Below, one piece after another: positions 9,270 through 17,799 of a stretch of DNA of 64,000 nt (positions are counted from its first letter, which is position 1; the number at the start of each line of letters is the position of its first letter). Location of the stretch: contig NZ_JAKQZG010000001.1 of NCBI RefSeq assembly GCF_024359545.1, positions 372,001 through 436,000 on the forward strand, given 5' to 3'. Below the pieces are notes generated by a model. The model saw only the letters and a list, made by a program, of their open reading frames with translations, had not been told where the DNA came from and made no database searches. A program made the translations under genes and the position numbers. This DNA comes from Jiella marina (GTDB taxonomy: Bacteria; Pseudomonadota; Alphaproteobacteria; Rhizobiales; Rhizobiaceae).

Positions 9270-9530
9270 GAAATCCTCCCTGCAATACGGGACGTTAGAC
9301 TGAACATCTGCGAAAAGGAAATAGCTCGCTAGTAAGCCCGCTCGGTCAGGATCGACTTAAAGATGCGGCAATTCGCCGCTACAGGTCCTAATTTTGGTGG
9401 GAGGCCAATTAATCATGGAAAAACTTGACGTTGGCCGGAGAAAATTCACTCCTCGAAACGCGATGCGGTCCCAATCGTATACAATCCTCGCCAAGCCCCT
9501 CTTGGCCGACGAATCACTTGAAAATAACTG

Positions 9531-10103
9531 TCACATACCTTCCTTGCCGCGTGCTAACGCTGCGACACCTGTCCGGCAAACTTCGACCAGGCCAAGTGGC
9601 GCCATGAGTCCGACGAACTTGTCGAGCTTGGAGGAGCGGCCGGTGATTTCGAAGACGAAGTGCTCGATCGAGGAATCCACCACCTTGGCTCGAAATACAT
9701 CGGCAAGCCGCAGGGCCTCGACGCGCTTCTCTCCCGTGCCGGCGACCTTGACGATCGCAAGTTCGCGCTCGATCGGACGGGCCTCCCCCGTGGCTCCTGC
9801 GGTCGCCGTCAGATCGACCACGCTGTGAACCGGCACGATCCGGTCGAGCTGGCTCATGAGCTGCTCGATGACGTGCGGCGCACCGCGGGTCACGATGGTG
9901 ATGCGCGACAGGTGCTTTTCGTGCTCGGTCTCCGAAACGGTGAGGCTCTCGATATTGTAGCCCCGGCCTGAAAACATGCCGATGACGCGAGCCAGAACGC
10001 CCGGTTCGTTGTCGCAGAGAACCGCGAGGGTGCGCGCGACGGGCGTTTCATGCTCGGGCGTGATGAAATAGGCCGATGCGGGCGGAAGAACGGGCTTGCT
10101 CAT
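9531..10103 (-). CDS. ilvH: Acetolactate synthase small (regulatory) subunit
   Basis: 190 residues. An N-terminal ACT domain (LAVLCDNEPGVLARVIGMFSGRGYNIESL) binds valine for feedback inhibition, and the C-terminal ALS_ss domain (GSIE-type IEHFVFEITG) contacts the catalytic subunit. It catalyses nothing alone but activates IlvB. I chose MSKPVLPP as the start; the open frame runs 19 non-conserved codons further. It lies 95 bases after ilvB in the same operon, separated by a perfect hairpin. A GCCAAG/CTTGGC hairpin near 9490-9508 follows the gene, without a clear T-run. Confidence 0.93.
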   Translation of the reverse strand: MSKPVLPPASAYFITPEHETPVARTLAVLCDNEPGVLARVIGMFSGRGYNIESLTVSETEHEKHLSRITIVTRGAPHVIEQLMSQLDRIVPVHSVVDLTATAGATGEARPIERELAIVKVAGTGEKRVEALRLADVFRAKVVDSSIEHFVFEITGRSSKLDKFVGLMAPLGLVEVCRTGVAALARGKEGM

Positions 10104-10168
10104 GAAAATTCTGCTCAAGGGGTGGTTGGGCGTGGTCAGCCACGCTGCGGGAAAGGGCAATGGTGAGC

Positions 10169-10191
10169 GGGAGGCGATCCTCTCGCCTCCC
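10169..10191 (-). other. Perfect intercistronic hairpin between ilvB and ilvH
   Basis: GGGAGGCG, a seven-base loop and CGCCTCCC form an 8-bp perfect stem in the 95-base ilvB-ilvH gap. There is no U-tract, so it is more likely an mRNA-processing or stability element than a terminator. Confidence 0.45.
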
Positions 10192-10198
10192 GGGCCTG

Positions 10199-11989
10199 TC
10201 AGACGAGAACGCGATCCTTTTCATCGATCGCCCGCGCAACAGCTTCGTCGGTCGCTTCCTCCGGAAGAAGGATCTCGTTATGGGCCTTGCCGGACGGGAT
10301 CATCGGGAAGCAGTTCGCCAGATTGGCAACGCGGCAGTCGAAGAGAACGGGACTGTCGACGGCCAGCATCTCCTCGATCGCATCATCCAGGTCACGCGGC
10401 TTTTCGCACCGGATACCCACCGCCCCATAGGCTTCCGCCAGCTTGACGAAATCGGGCAGCGCCTCGGTGTAGGAGTGCGACAGGCGGTTGCCGTGCAAGA
10501 GCTGCTGCCACTGACGCACCATGCCCATGTACTGATTGTTGAGAATGAAGATCTTGACGTTCGCATTGTGCTGAACCGCCGTCGACATCTCCTGCATGTT
10601 CATCAGAACCGACGCATCGCCCGCAATGCAGAGCGAGATGGCATCGGGATGGGCGATCGCCGCGCCGATCGACGCCGGCAGGCCATAGCCCATCGTGCCG
10701 AGGCCACCGGAGGTCAGCCAGCGGTTCGGTGCCTCGAACCCGTAGAACTGGGCGGCCCACATCTGGTGCTGGCCGACTTCGGTCGAGACGTAGGTCTCCT
10801 GGCCCTTCGTCGCCTCATACAGCCGCTGCACGGCGTATTGCGGCATGATGACGTCGTCATTCGGCTTGTAGGCCAGGCAGTTGCGGGCGCGCCAGACGTT
10901 GATTTCATGCCACCAGGCCGCTAGAGCCTCCCGGTCGGGTTCGGGCTGCGCCGCTTTCCATTCGTCGATCAGGTCTTTCAGGGCGTGACCCACGTCGCCG
11001 ATGATCGGCAGGTCGACCCGCACGTTCTTGTTGATCGAAGAGGGATCGATATCGATATGGATCTTCTTCGAGCCGGGCGAGAAGGCATCGAGCCGGCCGG
11101 TGATGCGGTCGTCGAACCGGGCACCGATACACAGCATGACGTCGCAGCCATGCATGGCAAGATTGGCCTCGTAGGTCCCGTGCATGCCGAGCATGCCCAT
11201 CCAGCTCTTGCCGGAAGCGGGATAGGCGCCGAGCCCCATCAGTGTCGAGGTGATCGGAAAACCGGTCATCTCGACGATTTCGCGCAACAGCCGCGTGGCC
11301 TCGGGACCGGAATTGATGACGCCGCCACCCGAATAGATGACCGGACGCTTGGCCCCCGCCAGCATCGCGACGGCCGCGGCAATCCGCTCGCGCTCCGGCG
11401 AAAGACGTGGGCGATAGCTCTCATGGGTGCGGGTCGGCGGTGGCGGGCTGTATGTCCCGGTCGCGAACTGGACATCCTTCGGAATGTCGACCACGACCGG
11501 ACCGGGCCGTCCGGTCCGGGCGACCAGAAACGCCTCATGGAGAATCCGCGGCAGATCGGCCACGTCCTTCACCAGCCAGTTGTGCTTCGTGCAGGGCCGG
11601 GTGATGCCGACCGTATCGCACTCCTGAAAGGCGTCGGAGCCGATCAGCGTCGTCGGAACCTGTCCCGAGATGCAGACGAGCGGGATCGAATCCATCAACG
11701 CGTCCTGAAGCGCCGTGACGGCATTGGTCGCTCCCGGCCCGGAGGTCACCAGCATCACGCCGGTCTTGCCGGTTGACCGAGCGTAGCCCTCGGCTGCATG
11801 ACCGGCCCCCTGCTCGTGGCGGACGAGAATGTGGCGCACGGCGGTCTGCTGGAAGATTTCGTCGTAGATCGGAAGGACCGCGCCGCCCGGATAGCCGAAG
11901 ATATCGGCAACACCATTGTCGATCAGAGCCTGGACGACCATCTGGGCGCCCGTCATTTCGCGATTTTCGGTGGGTGTGTTCATATCCAT
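10199..11989 (-). CDS. ilvB: Acetolactate synthase large (catalytic) subunit
   Basis: 596 residues, normal length. ThDP-dependent enzyme condensing two pyruvates to acetolactate (valine/leucine) or pyruvate with 2-oxobutyrate (isoleucine). The catalytic glutamate region is LVRHEQGAGHAAEGYAR; the FAD/central domain and the ThDP/Mg motif (GDASVLMNMQEMSTAVQ...ILNNQYMGMVRQWQ) are intact. The ATG follows a gagagaag ribosome-binding site. The gene is preceded by a leader peptide and rho-independent attenuator, so transcription should fall when branched-chain aminoacyl-tRNAs are plentiful. The name ilvI is often used for the same gene in related genomes. Confidence 0.95.
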   Translation of the reverse strand: MDMNTPTENREMTGAQMVVQALIDNGVADIFGYPGGAVLPIYDEIFQQTAVRHILVRHEQGAGHAAEGYARSTGKTGVMLVTSGPGATNAVTALQDALMDSIPLVCISGQVPTTLIGSDAFQECDTVGITRPCTKHNWLVKDVADLPRILHEAFLVARTGRPGPVVVDIPKDVQFATGTYSPPPPTRTHESYRPRLSPERERIAAAVAMLAGAKRPVIYSGGGVINSGPEATRLLREIVEMTGFPITSTLMGLGAYPASGKSWMGMLGMHGTYEANLAMHGCDVMLCIGARFDDRITGRLDAFSPGSKKIHIDIDPSSINKNVRVDLPIIGDVGHALKDLIDEWKAAQPEPDREALAAWWHEINVWRARNCLAYKPNDDVIMPQYAVQRLYEATKGQETYVSTEVGQHQMWAAQFYGFEAPNRWLTSGGLGTMGYGLPASIGAAIAHPDAISLCIAGDASVLMNMQEMSTAVQHNANVKIFILNNQYMGMVRQWQQLLHGNRLSHSYTEALPDFVKLAEAYGAVGIRCEKPRDLDDAIEEMLAVDSPVLFDCRVANLANCFPMIPSGKAHNEILLPEEATDEAVARAIDEKDRVLV

Positions 11990-12053
11990 GATCTACTTCT
12001 CTCGTCGGCGCCGCATTTGCCCTCACGGGCCATGTCGTCTCGGGATGTTCAGG

Positions 12054-12079
12054 CAATAAAAAAGGGCCCCTCGGGCCCT
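12054..12079 (-). terminator. Rho-independent attenuator of ilvBH
   Basis: On the minus strand AGGGCCC, a 3-base loop and GGGCCCT are followed by a run of six T's. It lies between the leader peptide and ilvB, 64 bases before the ilvB start, where an attenuator is expected rather than an end-of-gene terminator. Confidence 0.85.
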
Positions 12080-12114
12080 GTCGTCGCGCACACGTGGCAT
12101 CAGCCGGACGGTCC

Positions 12115-12168
12115 TTAGACCGCCTCGCGTGTGCGCCATCCTACGAGAATGTTCATCTTCTTCATCAT
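12115..12168 (-). CDS. ilvBH leader peptide
   Basis: A 17-codon open frame, MMKKMNILVGWRTREAV, ends 35 bases before the attenuator stem. It carries consecutive Ile-Leu-Val codons and a terminal Val, the control codons expected for branched-chain regulation. Its 3' part (GCGCACACG) is complementary to CGTGTGCGC just before the terminator stem, giving alternative pairings. Transcriptional attenuation of ilvBN is established in the alphaproteobacterium Caulobacter; here it is inferred from layout. Confidence 0.8.
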   Translation of the reverse strand: MMKKMNILVGWRTREAV

Positions 12169-12175
12169 GGCGCGC

Positions 12176-12204
12176 AAGCTATGCATTAGGGATGCCCCCG
12201 TCAA
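12176..12204 (-). promoter_or_regulatory. Putative ilv leader promoter
   Basis: TTGACG, 17 bases, TAGCTT. The expected start of transcription is 7-8 bases downstream, at the first ATG of the leader peptide, so the leader may be translated from a leaderless 5' end, as known for trpL in Sinorhizobium. Confidence 0.5.
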
Positions 12205-12249
12205 CGTGTTTTTTGACAGGGGCCAAACTGATTGAGGCGGCTGTGGCAT

Positions 12250-13074
12250 TCAGCCGACATCCGGCATGTTGATACGCCGATACCACGCCTCGGTCAGGGA
12301 GTAGATTCCGAAGGCGATCAGCCCCAGTCCCGTGGCGGAGAGCAGCAGCCAGCCATAAGACCAGCTGGCCATCGCCCTCAGGGCGGAATCAAGACCCGGC
12401 GTATCGCCCGACTGGTATCCGGCGGCCCCGGTGGCGAGCAGAAAGGCCAGCACGAGGAACGTCACGCCCCGCGCAATGAGGCCGAACTGGCAAACCGGCT
12501 TCAAGACCGAACGACGATCCTCGGGGATGGCCATGTATTTTTCGAAACCGGCCTTCACACCCTTGATGAAGTGGGCAACGGCCGCACCGGCCATCGCTGC
12601 GGCGATCGCATAGGTCAGCCACACGCCGAAGCCTGCTTCGTAGGCGTAGGAGATCGGCCCGCCGCCGCCACCGCCTTCACTGCCGCCACCGTTTCCCATA
12701 AGGAGCGTTGCCGCGAATACCGCCAGGGCACCGTAGGAAAAGGCGCTGACCAGCAGCCCGCCCCGAACGGCGATACCCTTGGCGTCCATGCCATGACCGT
12801 CGACATCCATGACGACCTGGACGAAGCGCCAAGCCGAGAACGCAGCCAGGGCAAAGATCATGGCGGCGAGCAACACCGTGCCGAAGCCCGACCCGGCGAT
12901 GACCTCGATCGCGTCCTCGGTGTCCATGGCTTCGCCGCTGGCGAAGGCGGCGCGGAACGAGAAATAGCCGACGATCAGAAAGACCACGCCTCGCGCCGCA
13001 TATCCGGTGCGTGCGGCCTTGATCAGCCAGTCGCGATTGTCGCCCTTGCCCGCAAGCGTCTGTGTCTGTGGCAT
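12250..13074 (-). CDS. DUF1206 integral membrane protein
   Basis: 274 residues made of three repeated two-helix units, each opening with a family-type motif (AARTGYAARGVVFLIVGYFSFRA; ...FGLIARGVTFLVLAFLLATG). About six membrane segments are visible. A glycine run (GNGGGSEGGGGGGP) forms the loop between the second and third units. No biochemical function is known for DUF1206. It is a single-gene unit between the ilv leader and a diguanylate cyclase gene. Confidence 0.8.
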   Translation of the reverse strand: MPQTQTLAGKGDNRDWLIKAARTGYAARGVVFLIVGYFSFRAAFASGEAMDTEDAIEVIAGSGFGTVLLAAMIFALAAFSAWRFVQVVMDVDGHGMDAKGIAVRGGLLVSAFSYGALAVFAATLLMGNGGGSEGGGGGGPISYAYEAGFGVWLTYAIAAAMAGAAVAHFIKGVKAGFEKYMAIPEDRRSVLKPVCQFGLIARGVTFLVLAFLLATGAAGYQSGDTPGLDSALRAMASWSYGWLLLSATGLGLIAFGIYSLTEAWYRRINMPDVG

Positions 13075-13160
13075 CGAAAAATCCTTTCGATGGATAGACG
13101 CATTCGACGGTGGCGGGTTCCACCCCTCAGTGCGTGCGGGCAGCGGAAAATTCCCTGTGG

Positions 13161-13946
13161 TCAGGCGCAGACCAGATTCCGGCCCGTCTGTTTGGCCCGG
13201 TACAGATTGACGTCGACCCGCTTCATGATCGCCTGCGGAGTCTCCTTGCCGAACGTCACATGAATCCCGAACGATGCGGTGATATTGATGACGTTTCCGG
13301 CAACGGCGATCTGAAGACCGGCGATCTCGGCTCTCAGACGGTCGGCAAAGCGGCGCAACTCGTCATGGCCCATATTCGGAGCGATGATCGCGAATTCCTC
13401 ACCGCCCAGGCGGGCGACCACGTCGTGGTAGCGACTGAATTCGAACAGGCAAAGGGCCACCGAACGCAGAACCTCATCCCCCACGTCGTGGCCATAATTG
13501 TCGTTGATCGACTTGAAGTGGTCGAGATCGATCAGGACCAGTCCCACCGGCTTCCCGATCCTGCCGAATTCCGCGAGATACTGGCTCAGGGCTTCGTCGA
13601 AAAACCGCCGATTGTGCATGCCCGTCAGCGCGTCGGTGAGCGCCTCCGTCTCGAGCTTTTGCGAGCGCTCCTTCAAGAGGCCGGTGAGCGATTGCAGCTT
13701 GCCCTGTTCCTTGGTGTGATGCTGCATCAGCGGCCAGATCCAGAACACCGTCAGGACCAGGCCAGCGGCCAGGCAGGCGATCGACGAGTAGGTGAGGAAG
13801 CCGTGGAGGCGCAAGACCTTGGCGTCCGCCGACTCGTCGAGGACGCCCTTGATGAGCCCATTGTCGATATAAAGTGCGCTCGCGGCCGCGATCATCATGA
13901 TGATCAGCAAGGCAACCGGCAACTCGCTCTTCATTCGTTTCATCAA
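13161..13946 (-). CDS. Membrane-bound diguanylate cyclase (GGDEF protein)
   Basis: 261 residues. Two membrane helices (about 9-26 and 50-71) frame a short periplasmic loop, then a linker helix leads to a GGDEF domain. The active site is GGEEF at 181-185, and the inhibitory I-site RxxD is present as RYHD five residues upstream, so product inhibition by c-di-GMP is expected. It should make c-di-GMP from two GTP at the membrane. There is no EAL domain and no dedicated sensory domain beyond the small periplasmic loop. Confidence 0.9.
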   Translation of the reverse strand: MMKRMKSELPVALLIIMMIAAASALYIDNGLIKGVLDESADAKVLRLHGFLTYSSIACLAAGLVLTVFWIWPLMQHHTKEQGKLQSLTGLLKERSQKLETEALTDALTGMHNRRFFDEALSQYLAEFGRIGKPVGLVLIDLDHFKSINDNYGHDVGDEVLRSVALCLFEFSRYHDVVARLGGEEFAIIAPNMGHDELRRFADRLRAEIAGLQIAVAGNVINITASFGIHVTFGKETPQAIMKRVDVNLYRAKQTGRNLVCA

Positions 13947-13993
13947 AGGGGACCGTCTCCTCCAACGCCGAGGGACATCATGCCCGCAATGGT

Positions 13994-14920
13994 CTACTGG
14001 GCTCTTAATGCCGATCCATCAAAGATGGAAAAGTTTGCCGGGTCCACACGTCTCCAGCGTGCGTCGAACTGGTGGCGAAACCAGGTTTCCTGGCGCTTGG
14101 CGTATTGGCGGCTTCGGGCGATTGCCCGCTCTCTCGCCGTTTCCAGTGTGGAGAGGCCGTGGAGAACCTCGGACAGTTCGGCGACGCCGATGGCTTTGCC
14201 TGCGGTCGATGCCGCCGTCCCGTGTCGTTTGCGGAACCGGGCGACTTCATCGATCGCCCCCCGCTCGAGCATGACGTCGAAACGCTTTGCGATCCGTTGT
14301 CGCAACGTCGCACGGTCCGGCGTGAGAACCAGCATCCGCGTGCGCGCCGGATCGACGATCGCCTCGCCGCCGCCTTTCTGAAGGCGCGAAAGGGGCTGCC
14401 CGCCGGCCTCCGCGATTTCCAGAGCGCGAACGATCCGCTGGCCGTCGCGCGGATCGAGACGTTCGGCCGTCTGCGGGTCCTGCTCGCCCAGAAGGCCGTG
14501 GAGGGCCTCTGGACCGTCCCGGGCGAGCCGCTCGCGCCACTTGGTCCTTACGTCGGCCGGAACATCGGGCATCTCGTCCAGATGCCCGAGAAGAGCCTTG
14601 AAGTAGAGACCGGTCCCGCCGCAGACGATCGGCATCAGTTCCTTCTGGCGCAAGTCAGCGATCACGGCCTCAACCTCGCGGCGATAGGTGCCGGCCGAAT
14701 AGGCGACATGCGGGTCCACATGGCCGTACAGGCGATGCGGAACGCGCTCGAGTTCGCTCTTCGAGGGCCGAGCCGTGAGGATTTCGAGTCCGTCATAGAC
14801 CTGAAGGGAATCGGCGTTGACCACCGCGCCCCGGTGTCGCTCCGCCAGTTCCATTGCCAGCTGCGACTTGCCGCTCGCGGTAGGGCCGGCTATCAGGATC
14901 GCCTCGACCTCCCCATTCAT
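13994..14920 (-). CDS. miaA: tRNA dimethylallyltransferase
   Basis: 308 residues. Transfers dimethylallyl to N6 of A37 in tRNAs reading UNN codons. The P-loop GPTASGKSQLA, the DSLQVYDGLEILTARPS motif and GGTGLYFKALL are all present. I take ATG 14920 as the start; the open frame runs well upstream, antisense to serB, but those residues are not family-like. The start faces serB with only 13 bases between the two ATGs, so each gene's promoter must lie in its neighbour. Confidence 0.93.
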   Translation of the reverse strand: MNGEVEAILIAGPTASGKSQLAMELAERHRGAVVNADSLQVYDGLEILTARPSKSELERVPHRLYGHVDPHVAYSAGTYRREVEAVIADLRQKELMPIVCGGTGLYFKALLGHLDEMPDVPADVRTKWRERLARDGPEALHGLLGEQDPQTAERLDPRDGQRIVRALEIAEAGGQPLSRLQKGGGEAIVDPARTRMLVLTPDRATLRQRIAKRFDVMLERGAIDEVARFRKRHGTAASTAGKAIGVAELSEVLHGLSTLETARERAIARSRQYAKRQETWFRHQFDARWRRVDPANFSIFDGSALRAQ

Positions 14921-14933
14921 CGGCCCGTTTCCC

Positions 14934-15821
14934 ATGTTCGTCGCAACCCTCATCGCCACTCCGAGCGGCCCCGGCTTCTCGCAGGCGCAACTCCATGACG
15001 TCGCGCAAAGCCTCGGCGCCGACTCGCGCGCCGCGATCTGGCTCGACGAGGGTTTTGCCGCCGATCTGCCGCTCGACGCAATGCCGGATCCGGACACAAT
15101 TGCACTCGCCCGAAACATGGCGGTCGAAGCCAAGCTCGATCTCGTCGTGCAGAGGATCGAGACCCGCCGCAAGCGATTCCTGATCGCCGACATGGATTCG
15201 ACCATGATCGAACAGGAGTGCATCGACGAACTCGCCGCCGAGATCGGGGTCAAGGATCGTATCGCAGCCATCACGGCGCGGGCCATGAACGGCGAAATCG
15301 CCTTCGAGCCGGCCTTGAGGGAGCGGGTCGCCCTTCTTGCCGGCCTGCCCGAGACGGTCGTTGACAAGGTGATTGCCGAGCGGATCAGCTTTGCCAAAGG
15401 CGGCAAGACGCTGATTGCCACCATGCGCGCCCATGGCGCCCACACCGCACTCGTCTCTGGCGGCTTTACCGTGTTCACCGGCCCCATCGGCAACGCGCTG
15501 GGCTTTCACGAAAACCGCGCCAACCAGCTGATCGCAAAGGACGGGTATCTGACCGGCGAGGTGGCCGAGCCGATTCTCGGTGCGGAGGCGAAGGTCGCGG
15601 CCTTAAGGGAGATTTCGACGCGTCAGGGACTGTCCGACCACGACGTGATCGCCGTCGGTGACGGCGCCAATGATCTGCCCATGCTGCAGCTTGCGGGCAC
15701 CGGCGTCGCGCTTCATGCCAAGCCGAAGGTGGCGGAAAGCGCACCGCACCGGATCGATCGGGGCGATCTGACAGCGCTTCTGTTCATGCAGGGCTATCAC
15801 CGGGACGACTTCGCAGCCTGA
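14934..15821 (+). CDS. serB: Phosphoserine phosphatase
   Basis: 295 residues, last step of serine synthesis. HAD-superfamily motifs: nucleophile DMDSTMIEQECIDELA, the serine of LVSGGFTVFT, and the metal-binding GDGANDLPML. An N-terminal ACT-like region of about 80 residues (MFVATLIATPSGPG...) precedes the catalytic part, as in alphaproteobacterial SerB. Divergent from miaA. Start chosen at ATG 14934 because upstream codons overlap miaA and are not conserved. Confidence 0.93.
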   Translation: MFVATLIATPSGPGFSQAQLHDVAQSLGADSRAAIWLDEGFAADLPLDAMPDPDTIALARNMAVEAKLDLVVQRIETRRKRFLIADMDSTMIEQECIDELAAEIGVKDRIAAITARAMNGEIAFEPALRERVALLAGLPETVVDKVIAERISFAKGGKTLIATMRAHGAHTALVSGGFTVFTGPIGNALGFHENRANQLIAKDGYLTGEVAEPILGAEAKVAALREISTRQGLSDHDVIAVGDGANDLPMLQLAGTGVALHAKPKVAESAPHRIDRGDLTALLFMQGYHRDDFAA

Positions 15822-15839
15822 AACGGAGCGGGGCGACTG

Positions 15840-17054
15840 TCAGCACCCCCTTTCCTGCAGCATCCGCTCGAAAGCCCTGAGCATCGCGGTCTGGGCGCCC
15901 GCCAGCCCCGTCTGCTCTGACGCAGAGGATGCCCGCTCGGCCAGTTGCCGGTGCCTGGCCGCGATCTGGGCACAGACTGCGTCGACTTGAGCGGTCGGGG
16001 CAGCGGCCGACGTCGCGCTGAGGTCGTCCGCGACCGGTTGGTCATCCGTTCTTGCAGGGCTGCTCGCTTGCGGGGGCTCGCCGAAGCACCAGCGATGGAC
16101 GAGCGTGGCCACATTGGCGCTGCACAGCGCCGGCATTTCGGGATGGTACATGTCGCGGACATCGGCTTTCCGCATCGCATCGACGACGAACCTGCCGTCG
16201 ACGCCCATTTCTTTTGCATAGGCGCGAATGAGATCGTAGGCCTGATGATCGTCCGGAATGGCGACGCCTCCGCTCGCCACCTTGTGAAAGCCCATCTCAG
16301 GATAGGGCCGCCAGATCTGGCGCTCGACGCCACCCAGAAAAACCAGCGAACAGGCGGATTCGCAGGCATTGTAGAGGACCGTCTCCAACCCCTTTTCGCG
16401 GATGTACCGCCCGGCCCTCACCGCCTCGCCGACATTGCCTCCGGCGCTGCCGAGAGCGATTTGCTTCACTTGAGGATTGGTATCGATCGCGGCCTTCAGC
16501 TCGTCGAAGAAGCCCTGTTCGACATCTCCCAGAACCCGGATCGTCTCGCCTTCCGCGACGACGACTGCCCGGCGCTGATCCTCGCGAATGTACTCGTCGG
16601 CAGGAATAGCGAACTGCCCGACGCAGTCGAGGTTCCAGGCACGACTCCGCTCTGAAGGCGTCCGCTCGATCTGTTCTTCGGCGATATTGGCCCAATTGTC
16701 GAGCGATTGCGCTTCGACCAGTTCGTCAAAGCCGGGTTCGGCCTCAGGATCCTTCTCTTGCGGCGCGACGAGACGCTGGGTCAGGTGTTCCTTGCCCAGC
16801 ATGATCGAAAGGACATGACAGGTGTGAATGTCGATATCGATCTCGTTCAAAGCAGTGCCGATCGCGAACGTGCCCTTGGAAAAGCCGATATCGACAAGGC
16901 GCTGGTATTCCGCCCGAGCCTTGGCAATCTCGTCCCGCCAATAGGCCGGGTCGTCATTGGCGAAAGCAGGTAGGAGGTGGAAGGCCGAACTCGCAAACAC
17001 AAGGGCCAGTATGGCCCGGCGGATGCAAGACGCGGCGGCAGATGAGAGCGGCAT
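15840..17054 (-). CDS. Periplasmic ClpP/crotonase-like protein of unknown function
   Basis: 404 residues. A signal peptide (MPLSSAAASCIRRAILALVF...FAN) is followed by a helical segment and, at about 175-320, a ClpP/SDH-like fold: LGSAGGNVGEAVRAGRYIREKG, then the nucleophile-type element ACESACSLVFLGGVERQ, then MGFHKVASGG. The Ser of ESACSLVFLGG and the His of GFHK are where a Ser-His pair would be, so it may be a periplasmic serine protease, but substrates are unknown. ATG 17054 has a ggggga site five to ten bases upstream. Several cysteines suggest disulfides. Confidence 0.65.
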   Translation of the reverse strand: MPLSSAAASCIRRAILALVFASSAFHLLPAFANDDPAYWRDEIAKARAEYQRLVDIGFSKGTFAIGTALNEIDIDIHTCHVLSIMLGKEHLTQRLVAPQEKDPEAEPGFDELVEAQSLDNWANIAEEQIERTPSERSRAWNLDCVGQFAIPADEYIREDQRRAVVVAEGETIRVLGDVEQGFFDELKAAIDTNPQVKQIALGSAGGNVGEAVRAGRYIREKGLETVLYNACESACSLVFLGGVERQIWRPYPEMGFHKVASGGVAIPDDHQAYDLIRAYAKEMGVDGRFVVDAMRKADVRDMYHPEMPALCSANVATLVHRWCFGEPPQASSPARTDDQPVADDLSATSAAAPTAQVDAVCAQIAARHRQLAERASSASEQTGLAGAQTAMLRAFERMLQERGC

Positions 17055-17193
17055 CGCAACTTCCCCCAAGCGCCGACAGAGGGTGGCGCAAACGCATTCA
17101 GACTGTCATGGACACCGGATCACCGCAATGACGTTGCGGAACCGATAACTTTGCCCTCAGACCTCCGACGAGCCGAAAGAGGGAACGTCAAAG

Positions 17194-17760
17194 ATGGACA
17201 TGAGAACGCCTATCCAGTCACGGCGCACCCGCGTTCGCCGCTGGGAGGATCGCGACCGCCCCAATTTCCACCGGCTGAACGCCGACGAAGAGATCATGCG
17301 ATTCTTCCCGATGCGACGCAGCCGGGCGGAGTCCGATGCGCTCATGGATGTCCTTAACCGCCGGCTCGATGCCGAGGGCTGCTCGTTCCTCGCGCTCGAA
17401 ATCGATGACGGTGCTCCAGCCGTCGGCATCATGGGTCTCGCGAGGCTCGATCCGGTCATGCCCTTTGCGCCCGGCATCGAAATCGGCTGGCGATTGCTCC
17501 CGGAATATTGGGGTCAGGGGCTGGCGAACGAAGCCGCGGCGGCCTGTGTCGACCGCGTCTTCGCCGATCCCGGCGCCCTGACCGAGATCGTGAGTTTCTG
17601 CGTCGCGGGCAATGATCGCTCCGAAGCGGTCATGCGGCGCCTCGGCTTCACGCGCTGTGCGGATTTCGACCATCCGAAAGTCGATCCCGGCACGCACCCC
17701 GATCTCGTGCGGCACCGTTGCTACGCTCTGGCGCGAACGGACTGGCACGCCAGAGCTTGA
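17194..17760 (+). CDS. GNAT-family acetyltransferase (RimJ/RimL-like)
   Basis: 188 residues. The first motif (RTRVRRWEDRDRPNFHRLNAD) and the acetyl-CoA site (IGWRLLPEYWGQGLANEAAAACVDRVF) are typical of the GNAT_3 subgroup that acetylates ribosomal protein N-termini or small amines; VAGNDRSEAVMRRLGF follows. Substrate unknown. It is convergent with the photosynthesis superoperon and probably not part of it. Confidence 0.85.
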   Translation: MDMRTPIQSRRTRVRRWEDRDRPNFHRLNADEEIMRFFPMRRSRAESDALMDVLNRRLDAEGCSFLALEIDDGAPAVGIMGLARLDPVMPFAPGIEIGWRLLPEYWGQGLANEAAAACVDRVFADPGALTEIVSFCVAGNDRSEAVMRRLGFTRCADFDHPKVDPGTHPDLVRHRCYALARTDWHARA

Positions 17761-17799
17761 TTTGAAGTCGAGACCTCCGTTCGGAGCCGGTCGCTGCTC

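Noticed and set aside
14935-15493. Longer reading frame extending miaA upstream to about 500 residues
   Set aside because: The extra part is antisense to serB and unlike MiaA. MiaA is normally about 300 residues and the P-loop lies near ATG 14920.
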